From: Puccinia triticina
Lineage: Eukaryota; Basidiomycota; Pucciniomycetes; Pucciniales; Pucciniaceae
DNA: 64,000 bases
NCBI RefSeq assembly: GCF_026914185.1
Contig: NC_070562.1
Location: forward strand, 7,502,001-7,566,000
Direction: 5' to 3'
Part shown: in pieces, positions 1 through 8,933 of the stretch
How positions within the stretch are numbered: the first letter of the stretch is position 1
Layout of the letters: every line of letters starts with the position of its first letter
Translations under genes and position numbers: made by a program
The notes under the pieces: model-generated
Seen by the model: the letters and a program-made list of their open reading frames with translations, nothing else
Told to the model about the DNA's origin: nothing
Databases searched by the model: none

Positions 1-1077
1 TCAGCCCGTGCCTCCAAAGGAGCATGTATATTACAGCAACATAGGTGACAACATCTCAGAACATTCTTCCTCGGCGGCCTCCAGCAAAGAACTTACTGAG
101 GAGCCTGAAGATGATGGCAATGACACTGCTGACAGCAGCGATGACACCGGTGATGATACCAGCAAGGATGGCTCGGAATATGAAGCTCCTGCGCCCGCGC
201 GAAATCCCCCTAGCCAATTCAAACCAATCAAGATCCGACTCCGCTTAAACAACACTCAGCTGGCTGCATCAAGACCTAAGCTGCAACCAAAAGGAAGATC
301 GGCCTCTGCCGGCCCAAAACAGGAAACCGTCCAACACATGCCTCGAAGGCGGGGTTGCCCTCCAAAGGCCCTCCCAGTGCTCTCCCCTGCGCATATTCCC
401 AATAACCCCCCAGCTCTCCCAGATTGTGATGACAGTTGGCCATCAAAAGCGAACCATGAAGAACCAGCCGCTTGTCCAGCCTCCGGACGTATCACAACCT
501 CCCCAATCAAGTCCACCAGGAAACGCGGACGTCCTGTGAAGGTGGCTGCGGACACTTCCAACATCACAATCTATCCGGCCCCGCTAACAGATGCTGACTG
601 GGAGCGCATTGTGGCACGCTCGGCAGCAAATTTCTCGGCTCATTGGAATGCCAAGAATGAGAGGTATTAGGCCAAAAATCCAAACAGTGGCGGAGCTCAA
701 CAAATAGAGGTGGGACTGTCAGAAAAGAAATGGCTCCACCAGGACTTGAACCCGGGTTGGGCTATCTCTAGGTGCCTGCTTTACCACTAAGCTACGAAGC
801 CTGAGTTGCCAGATTCATAATCTAACAGGGACGAGTCCGGAATTCCATTATCAAACCCGATGACTCTCAGAAAACCACAACCCCTCATGATATTGCCCGG
901 TCGCGGGCCATCGCCCAACAGAAAGCTATTGCAACCAAGAGGGCGGCCGCCGCCACTCTGGCTGCCAATGCCGCTCACAACGCCGCCCTGAATACTGTTG
1001 CCACTCAGAAAGCCATTCACAAGGCGCTGGCCAATGGGAAATTGGGGACGCGCAGGTCTACACGAAGACAAGTTTGA
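1..1077 (+). pseudogene. C-terminal part of MULE-A transposase-family protein
   Basis: The frame is already open at the window edge, so its start lies outside. It reads an acidic Ser/Asp-rich stretch, an IKIRLRLN motif, a basic Pro-rich linker and a WERI...AHW motif, then hits a TAG at 668-670. The same frame resumes around 885 as an Ala-rich helix and ends in a basic GTRRSTRRQV tail with TGA at 1075-1077. Copy B (8934-13404, minus) shows the same order: acidic stretch, KIRL, WERI...AHW, and a GTRRSSC end. That paralogy is direct evidence that this is coding and that the TAG is a nonsense change. A tRNA-like sequence sits between stop and tail. The function of this C-terminal tail is unknown. 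Confidence 0.75.
731..801 (-). tRNA. tRNA-like sequence, probably pseudogene or SINE head
   Basis: On the minus strand this folds as a class I tRNA: a 7-bp acceptor stem with two G-U pairs, a 4-bp D stem with loop AGTGGTA, and a T arm with loop TTCAAGT. Both internal promoter boxes are good (TAGCTTAGTGG and GGTTCAAGTCC). Only three of five anticodon-stem pairs form, and the loop CTAGAGA would give anticodon AGA (Ser), yet the long variable arm of Ser tRNAs is absent. It lies inside broken MULE-A coding sequence. A tRNA pseudogene or the head of a SINE is more likely than a working tRNA. Confidence 0.5.
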
Positions 1078-1619
1078 TTTCTTTAATCTTCTTTGATACC
1101 TTCCCCCTGCCCCCCACCCGCGTCTTGTCCTGTTATGCTTTCCTATATTGTGTTGGTTTTTTCCTGTTCATTCCTCCTGGCCTGCTTGTTCCCTCCGACT
1201 GGCTGTGTTTTTGGTGACTTGTTTTTTTTTTCAGGCTGTCAGGCCTTTTTTTTACAAGGCATTGCAAAATTGCATCTCAGTGGAGTGAAATGTATCTTTA
1301 CAACCCGTACTTTGCAATCTGGATCCTTTTGCAAATAATTTTGATTGCAAAATTATTTGTTTGGGGGCAATATGGCCTTTTTACATTTTCCTTTTTTGCA
1401 ATGGGTCAACTTGGTAATACTTAGGTTGCAAATTTCCTCTTCTACATCTTCTGAGACCAGTTTTTCAATTTAATTCTTGCAAGGCCTTATTTTGCGGTCC
1501 CTTGAACTCTCCCGCAAATTGTAAACTTATTTAATTTTGGCATATTATGTATTTTTACAATTCCTTGGGTTTGCAATTTACCTACATTGTAAAGAACCAA
1601 TTGTAAAATAGGCAGCCCC

Positions 1620-1796
1620 ATTTATAACTATTGAAAAGAAAGGATATGAAAAATTACAATGGCAAATGACTATATTTGAAATAATTAATTCCCTTTACAA
1701 GCATCAAGTGATAACTGTTGAGGATTTAAGACAGTTCTTTCAATATGAAAATAACATTGAATATGCTGCCAAATATCTTCAAGACCAATATTCATA
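1620..1796 (+). repeat. Repeat X, left fragment (part of a spliced gene)
   Basis: This 177-bp piece is nearly identical to 63600-63777, where it is part of an exon. It is bounded on the left by MULE A and on the right by MULE B. Its last nine bases, ATATTCATA (1788-1796), recur at 13983-13991, where repeat X resumes. It is a fragment with no independent function. Confidence 0.85.
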
Positions 1797-2429
1797 GGGG
1801 CTGTTGATTTTTGCAATTTGTCTTTTGCAATGTCAGTAAATTGCAAAACCACAAAATTGTAAAACTACATAATATGTCCAAATAAATCAGATTTGCAATT
1901 TCTCATAGAAATGACGGAAGCGCAAAACAAGGCTATGCAAAAATCAAATTGCAAATTTGTAGATGGTGCCAAGTGTTGCACATAATCCAAGTTTATTAAA
2001 GACACAGTTTTGCCAAAATTAAAAAAATCAAGATCAAGGGTTCCCCCTGTAAAAACACAAAATCAAAAAAAAAAAATCAAGGGTTTGCCCAAGTTACAAA
2101 AGGGTAAAAAAAAGACCACAAATTTACCTCCCAATAAACATACATACAAAAATAAGCTGATCTAATACAAAAATAACAAAAGTGATCACATGCAAACCTC
2201 AACCAGCCTTCCAACATCAGCAAAGCTGTGCCCACAGGCGCAACACCCAGCCCGTGCCAAGTGCACGGGTCAAAAGTGATGGACATGAAGGCCCCCGGCC
2301 CGCAGCAAAGGCTGTGACCAGTGGGGGGCCCACTCTTTAGCCCCTCAGACTGTGCAAGTGCAACAGCAGAGGGGGTGAGGGCGAACCGTCCGCTGGAATT
2401 ACAGCGGCAGAGGACGCCCTGGGGATTAT

Positions 2430-4981
2430 CCAAACACACAAGAGCACCCCCTCTTATATGCATGCTCCACCAGCAAGCTCGCCTCAACTCCCCTCGACTC
2501 CGCCCTGCATGCCTCATATCCTTGGCAACAATGCCACCGCCACGCTGATGTATGTATGTCTGACCTGCGCGGCACCGACTACAACTCAACAGCCTTTGAT
2601 CACCTGGAGGCTGGGCCCACGCAACCATCGCATCTCGCCTCAAGTTCTTTCTCCTAGGAAGGTTTGATACAAGGTCATCGAGGTGATGAAGAAATCCAAT
2701 TGGCTGACCAACGGAATAAGAAAATTATTGCTGAGATCGGAGAACAACAGCTGGTCGAGTTTGGTAACGATTTTGTCCTCTGCAGCCTCCTCAACACCGC
2801 CCTCGCCCCCCTAAGAACAATTTCAGTAGCCCCGCAAGCGCCTTCAACACCCTTGCTACCGGGCTCGGCAGGATCACTCAGGGCAAGATTGGCATCAGCC
2901 CCGACCGCAGCTTTGACTACGCCCCCCCCCCCCCCCCTGAATCCTTCACTTTGATCCCCTGTAGACCGAGCTTGACCACTCAGAATAGTGGCGACGGAAG
3001 CAGTGCTGCGAGCCATTATGGTGGCGCAAGCTCCACCTCGATCTCCTACGACCTTTCAGGATGGTGTGCGGCCGTATTGAGCGTGCTTTGCCTGCCCGAG
3101 CCGGCCGGAAACAACTCAACGACAAGTCGGAATGAGACAGCAACCGAGGAAGCCGGAGGGCTCATTGGCAGAGACAAACGGGTTCTGGGTCTATCTCTTG
3201 CATATCCATCAGCTCGCCCTCTTGAAGCCCTGGCTCAAGCTGACCACCAGTTGTGTTGCCGCGCGTCCAGAAGCCTGCCCCAGCAGTTCGAGACATTCGC
3301 GCTTCGGTCCGCGCCAGCAGCTACTGGCAACCTGGTCCATGATGGCCGTTGATTGCACGATGTCCCCGACCCCTTTTGGATTTGATGCGGCGAAGGACCA
3401 CCAAAAAACGACTCCGGCCCCCTCTCAATTTCACTCTCCAGAACACGGTCCCCCCTTCCTGCAGCGCAGATAGACGACCCGGCAAACAATCAACGCCGGC
3501 CTTTGTTTTTTTGGTCTACACAAACTCGATCAATTGCTCAACCAGTTTGATTGCACCCCCCCCTCCTCAAAGCTTTTTTTTGGGCTGCAAAGATTGACCT
3601 CAGGCGAGATCTCGAATGGAGAAGCCAAACAATCGCCCCCCTCTTCTTTTTTTCATGACTCAAAATGATAGCAGGTTGGTGAGTGGCCGATGTCCCCTCT
3701 CCCTTTCCCATCTCCCTCACGCTCTCCCTGACCGATCAACAACAAAAGACCCTCGCTACCGGCCTTCCCGACAACACCCTGCAGGCTACAGAGACAGCCC
3801 AACGACCTGCTTCAAGCCTCCTCTCCCTCCGCGACCTCCGATCAACCCAATGACCGCTGAACGGCCTCCAAATGTTAACCAAACTCTTTAGAACACCTCC
3901 GAACGCCCTCAGACCTCCCCAAGCAATCAAGCAACCCACAAGGCAAGCTCTGACTCATGGGCCGCTTATGACGCCAACATCACCCCTTTCACTTCTCTTG
4001 GACTTGACCAACCAAACAATTGCGGTGCCCTTGTTTTCTTACTACAATTGACCACATGGGATCCACCTCCCTCTTTTGTCCGGTGGTTTTTGGACAGGCC
4101 GATCAAGCTTGCAACATACATCAGTATTCTCTCCTGTTTCATTGATGCATATGATGTTGAAACTGTAGAAAGTAACCCAATTGGGATGTTTATCATGATC
4201 ACTTCATTCCAATGGGGAAAAGAGAACAAGGAGACACCAGTGGAACAATGTGCCTTGCCGAATGGCAAAAAAATTTCCTTTCCTTATGACTGCAAAAAAA
4301 GGTCACCATTATGATGTTTGTAATTTTTGTTAACAAGTTTTGAAAAAAGACTACACATAATTTACAATGATGGGCAAAAAAGGACATAGGAAGGAATGAG
4401 ATAAAAAAGGGATATAGGAGGGAAAGGAATGGGTTGAAGAATGATGATGGAAGAAAATGAGAAGAAAATGACAGATTTTTGACTTCTTGTTGTGACAAAT
4501 TATCTTCCCAACTGGCAACATGGTGATGAAAAATAATTCTATCTAAAATTATGCATTGTACACTCTTCCACACAAACTAACCTAGATGTATATTTTTTCC
4601 AATACAAAAACAAACGGCTGAAAAAAATCAAATTTGCAGTTTAATTTACCCTGTTGATGAATTTTTTTTTCAGGGGTGGAATTTAAACAAAGTTTCTGGT
4701 ATGGTCTTGTAAAAATCTGGGAGAGAATATGTCAAAAATATGGGATATATCTACTATTCTGGGCTACATTCATCATCAAACTTGACTACACCCAAGTTTA
4801 CTTGCCTGATGTGGACTTTACCACATGTGAAGATCTGCAGAATTCTTTTGTCAACGTAATGCTTTGTAGATAAATTGTGCCAATTTTGAAGTGGTAGACA
4901 CATCATTTGGGTTGGATCTACAACTTGGCCAACAGGACAGAAAACATATTGCCACCAGTACTTTGGGAATTGGAATGAACA
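2430..4981. other. Interior of Helitron H1, no recognisable gene
   Basis: Several overlapping short open frames occur on both strands, with a C-run near 2925-2938 and CT-rich blocks at 3540-3730. 2664-3480 has coding-like GC-rich composition, but its open stretches change frame repeatedly and match no family I recognise. 4300-4980 is AT-rich and shows nothing. Captured, decayed host exons are possible for 2650-3480. No function is assigned. Confidence 0.4.
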
Positions 4982-5499
4982 CTAGAGTCCAAGGCGGCTG
5001 CGCCGCTGCAACCCCCCAGAGCTTGTTTTCATAGCTTGCTTTGTATTTTAGCTGCATAACTTATGTTACGTTGTTGCATGAAACAACTCAATTTCTACTC
5101 CTCAACAAAAATTTCATGCAATTAATCTGAATGTGTTGTTTTTGTCACTTGGGATTCTCAATGTTAAAAGCATAAAACCTCTCACATTGGGGAATACTGC
5201 TAATTTAATCACCTTTTGCAGGGAAATAAACAGATAATATATGCAGATATTTTGCATTCCCTGAAAAGAAGGTCTTAATCTTCTTTGAAATATGCTAATT
5301 GTCAAAGCATTGAGCACCATAACAAGGTAGACTTAACATGTCAAATGTTTTCTTCAATTATACTGCAAGATTTATTAAATAGTCAGGGGAGATATGGTCC
5401 ACTGTTGGTATAAGGAATCCCACAGAGTCTTGATCAGGAAAGCTATGTACATATTCAGAGGAATAATTTTCCTGCAAGAAAGATGAAAATAAAATCATA

Positions 5500-5758
5500 G
5501 TGTAAGAGTCCAACTGGGACTCTTCACTGAAAGGATCAAATGGGGGGTGCTGAGAACTTGTCTTGTGAGATTCAGGGCCCAAGTCACTAACATTTAAGAT
5601 GAAGGGAGGAAGAACCTAGTGTGGAGAGAATGATCTCTCTTAGTATCTACAACTTTTGGATGAAGAGAGAGAAGAGAGAGAAGGAGGAAAGAAGGCGACT
5701 TACCTAGCGTGGAGAGAAGGATGTTTGCCAGGCTAGGTAGGGGGTGGAGGATCCGGGA
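5500..5758 (+). repeat. LTR-like fragment related to the solo LTR at 23541
   Basis: It begins TGTAAGAGTCC and continues with GGACTCTTCACT, as does the solo LTR at 23541-23857. AGAGAGAG-rich blocks and a shared CTTACCT segment follow, with increasing divergence. It abuts the 3' end of the tubulin pseudogene, whose last codons are missing, so insertion here may have removed the tubulin tail. No clean target duplication was found. Confidence 0.45.
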
Positions 5759-7220
5759 CTAAATATGAGCCTCTTGGTACTGCTGGTACTCAGCAACCAG
5801 ATCCTGCATGTTGGATTCTGCTTCCGTGAATTCCATCTCGTCCATTCTGATGAGGGAACAAGCGCCAAGAGAGAGAGAGATGAGCAACTCGTTGACATAT
5901 AAAACATCTGAGGAATGCCTAGACGTACCATTCTCCAGTGTACCAATGCAGGAAAGCTTTACGTCTGAACATGGCCGTGAATTGATCGGCCACCCGCTTG
6001 AACAAATCTTGGATGGCAGTCGAGTTACCGATAAATGTCACAGACATCTTGTGTGCACGAGGTGCGATGTCACAATGAGCGGTTTGGACGTTGTTTGGAA
6101 CTGCCATGAGATAAAGAGAGGACCGCAATTAGTAGAGTACACCGAGAGGCGTAAAGGGATAGTCATCTGCGCAAAATATGACTTACTCCACTCAACAAAG
6201 TAGTTTGAGTTCTTGCTTTGGACTGACAGCATGTTTTCTTCGACTTCTTTCATCAAAACCTTACCACGGAAGTAGGCGGCGACGGTCAAGTATCGGCCGT
6301 GTCTCGGGTCTGAGGCAGCCATCATGTTCTTGGCATCAAACATATGCGAGGTCAACTCAGGCACGGTGATGGCACGGTACTGCTGGCTCCCACGGGCGGT
6401 AAGTGGAGCAAATCCGACCATGAAGAAATGCAATCGGGGGAAGGGGACCATGTTGACGGCCAGTTTACGCAAGTCGGAGTTCAGCTGACCGGGGAATCGG
6501 AGACAGGTGGTGATACCACTCATGACGATTGAGACCAAGTGGTTGAGGTCACCGTAGGTGGGTGTGGCCAACTTCAGGGTGCGGAAACAGATGTCGTAGA
6601 GGGCCTCGTTGTTGATACAGAAGGTCTCGTCAGAGTTTTCGACCAGTTGGTGGACCGACAAGGTCGCGTTGTAGGGCTCAACGACGGTATCAGAGACCTT
6701 GGGCGAGGGGACAACGGAGAAGGTGGCCATCATACGGTCGGGGAATTCTTCTCGGATTTTGGAGATCAGCAAGGTTCCCATTCCAGCACCGGTTCCACCA
6801 CCAAGGGAGTGGGTGATCTGAAAACCTTGGAGGCAGTCGCATCCCTCGGCTTCCTTGCGGACGACGTCTAGCACTGAGTCGACTAATTTGGCACCCTGAG
6901 TGTAATGTCCCTTGGCCCAGTTGTTACCGGCACCGGACTGTCCAAACACAAAGTTGAGATCGGTGGTACCCTTGTATCTGGATGATGGATTGAGTGGTTC
7001 TGATCAGCGGTCTCAATCATATATGGTGGGGAGCTAAGCTCAAGAAAGATCGACATACTTCCCATCAGTAGCGATACTGTGTTCGTCGGAGACCACCTCC
7101 CAGAATTTGGCACCTGAAGAAGACAAATGTTATGTCAGATTGGGTGATTCCGGGTAAGCAGTGAGCCAAGGATTAGTGAGGGGAGCAGTGCTTACCAATT
7201 TGGAAGCATCCGTTTGGCAT
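5759..7220 (-). pseudogene. Beta-tubulin pseudogene, internally deleted
   Basis: Beta-tubulin is half of the tubulin heterodimer and binds exchangeable GTP. The largest exon (6187-6977) carries the GTP-binding GGGTGAGMG motif and most of the intermediate domain. Others are at 7059-7113 (AKFWEVVSDEH), 5929-6100 ([10 protein letters not shown]) and 5759-5846 ([12 protein letters not shown]), with GT-AG introns. Damage: the N-terminal exon near 7196-7220 is scrambled and lacks the start; about 45 codons are lost between DL and NFVFGQSG; the last splice join would create TGA; and the C-terminus ends early after YQEA. Changes such as IDNEAL to INNEAL fit decay after capture by Helitron H2. Confidence 0.9.
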
Positions 7221-7239
7221 TGCCATCCTCGCCGGGTAT

Positions 7240-7760
7240 CGGATGGAGTAGGAGATTGCTCACCTGGGCGATCAACAGTTGCGTAGGCTGGAGAAAGTAA
7301 TGCTTGAGGTTGAGGCCCTTGACTTTGAGCCCATTGAGCCGGTCAGCAATGGAGTGTTGGAGCATCAAGTTGGCGAGGATGGGGAGGCTTTAGCCGAGTT
7401 TCTGCAGCAGTTTCTGAATACCTTGATCACGCCCTGGATGTAGTCAAGCACGATGTTGCTGTTGACCTGAACCTGGGCGCCGGCTGTCTGGGCCTGCCCT
7501 CCAGGAGTCCAGTGCGCTCACGAATGTTGTCCCAAACAGCATGATCTCCTCAATGTTTGCAAAGATGATTGCTGCCACCCACACACCAATCAGCGGCTCA
7601 AGCTCCTGGCGAAACACCTGCAAGAGGATCTTGCAGATCTTGTCAAAGCCCACCTCTTTCTGGATCAGCTTGTATATCGCTTCCTGTGCTAGTGCTTGAC
7701 AGACGGTGTGGCAGTTGAGGGTGCGGATGGGGCAGGCGACACCTATCAGGGCCCAAGAGC
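7240..7760 (-). pseudogene. RhoGEF (DH domain)-like fragment
   Basis: On the minus strand, 7444-7720 reads QEAIYKLIQKE, then ILLQVFRQELEPL, then FANIEEIMLFGTTFVSAL. This order resembles the start of a Dbl-homology domain in fungal Rho1 exchange factors (EAI.ELI.TE; VF..PL; IF.NIE.ILLFN..FL). Later helices (NSNIVLDYIQ, then LKHYFLQPTQLL) appear in other frames between 7270 and 7470, so at least two frameshifts are present. No start or complete domain remains. It lies upstream of the tubulin debris on the same strand within H2. The assignment rests on pattern recognition only. Confidence 0.45.
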
Positions 7761-8079
7761 CACAAACGGAAGGTGTTGCTAGACTCTAGTCGAGGGGAAG
7801 GTTGAGTCGGAGCTCAAGGGCTGGTGGCGTGGATTTGAGTTCAAATATTGGCCCTGAGGCTGGTGATGGGGCTTGGGTTGCTTGGTGGTTTCTGGATATT
7901 ATTGGCGGGGACTCTTGTTGTTGTTGTCATGCACAGCCCAAAACCTAGACAACGCCTAGCCAGTCAAAACACCACTGTGCAGGTCAGAGGTACCGGAGGG
8001 GCGTGGCGGTGGCGTAGTTGTCAGGGCTTGATTATTGTGGCAGTCGAGTTGGTGGGTCTTGAGAGCCTTAGTGCTGGAT

Positions 8080-8460
8080 TGTCTATAAAATAAGCTTCAG
8101 CTTGCTGGTTTGTGTCCGCCAGGACGTCCTCTGCCGCTGTAATTCCAGTGTGCGGTTCGTCCTCACCCTCTCCGCTGTTGCACTTGCGCAGTTTGAGGGG
8201 GGGATACTCGGTGGCCCCCCTTTGCATAATGCCTTCAATGCGGCGCGCTGGGGGTCATCCACCCACTATTTTAAACCCTGCTAGACAGGGATGGATAGTG
8301 GGTCCAGTTTGTGGTGTTTGAATTTTGTGTTAAGAAGGCTTTCTGTGATTTGTTTTTTTTGAAAGGGGGAACCCTTGCATTTTTTTTTGTGATTTGGTTA
8401 ACTTGTAGGGGAAACCCTTGATCTTTGTTTCTGTGTTTCTCTGTCTTTAATAAACTTGGA
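8080..8460 (-). repeat. Helitron 5'-terminal repeat, H2 copy
   Basis: The first roughly 380 bases of H2 on the minus strand match the first 440 bases of H1 (1986-2430). Shared landmarks are the TCCAAGTTTATTAAAG terminus, an ATCAAGGGTT block, and a GGAATTACAGCGGCAGAGG block (2395-2413; reversed near 8131-8149). On the opposite strand a TATA-like box at 8081 and AATAAA at 8449-8454 flank the repeat, so it could drive or end antisense transcripts. Confidence 0.75.
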
Positions 8461-8933
8461 TAAGTGAGGTGTGATGCTGACAGGTTGATTGTGACATTTT
8501 GAAGGAGGGATCAAGGAAGTAGGAGAAATGGGACCAGGTATCTGCAGCGGCAAAGCCGCCTTGGCCTCTAGTTACAATTGAAATCTTACCATCAATGGCC
8601 ATTGCAAAAATGGCCATTGTAAAACTGCATCCATGAGCCAAGACAATGAGTATTGCAAGCTCATTTGTTTACGAGGTAGCGAGCTTGTAAAATGGAAATT
8701 GTAAAAGTACATTCCAACCCTCAGATATGTAATTTTGCATTCCCTTGAAAAAAAGGTATCGCGCCAACGGTCCTAAAAAAAAACAAGGGAGTACGCAGTA
8801 CAGATCAAGAGGAGGGGAGAGATCCGGCAGGAAGAAAAATATGGAAAATGGGAAAACGGAGCACCAAAACAAGGAAAGCAAGAAAAGCAAGAAAAGCACC
8901 AGAGGCAAACATGGGGGAAAGATATCAAGATTT

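Larger units (their letters stand above)
1..1619 (+). mobile_element. MULE-like element A, right end
   Basis: Downstream of the transposase-family tail is about 540 bp dense in TTGCAA/TTGTAA words, ending at 1619. Read inward on the minus strand, the end starts GGGGCTGCC and matches the start of element B at 1797 (GGGGCTGTTG). The base after the end, 1620, starts sequence of repeat X, which is uninterrupted in the copy near 63600. The left end lies outside the window. The predicted 9-bp duplication is 1620-1628. Confidence 0.75.
4982..8460 (-). mobile_element. Helitron H2, nested in H1 in opposite orientation
   Basis: On the minus strand the 5' end TCCAAGTTTATTAAAG begins at 8460, preceded by A (T at 8461). 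The 3' end is hairpin GCGGC-GCA-GCCGC, eight bases, then CTAG (4982-4985), followed by T (A at 4981). The 3,479-bp element therefore sits at an A|T site inside H1. Its first roughly 400 bases match the 5' part of H1 (1986-2430) in inverted orientation. Cargo on the minus strand is a beta-tubulin pseudogene and a RhoGEF-like fragment. No Rep/helicase is seen. Confidence 0.82.
1986..8571 (+). mobile_element. Helitron H1, non-autonomous, inserted in MULE B
   Basis: The 5' end TCCAAGTTTATTAAAG starts at 1986 after an A (1985). The 3' end is hairpin GCGGC-AAA-GCCGC (8547-8559), eight bases, then CTAG (8568-8571) followed by T. This is the Helitron hallmark: TC...CTAG inserted between A and T with no duplication. 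Both sides are TTGCAA-rich MULE subterminal sequence, so removal rejoins MULE B. Its own length is about 3.1 kb once nested H2 is subtracted. No Rep or helicase domain is visible, so it would depend on an enzyme from elsewhere. Confidence 0.8.

Noticed and set aside
1986..2430. Read first as a solo LTR, because of TATA and AATAAA on the complementary strand and repeats at 8080-8460 and 55000-55261
   Set aside because: All copies begin TCyAAGTTTATTAAA at an A|T junction with no 5-bp duplication, and each pairs with a Helitron 3' end.
6539..6871. Plus-strand open frame across the tubulin exon
   Set aside because: Antisense shadow of the minus-strand beta-tubulin exon.
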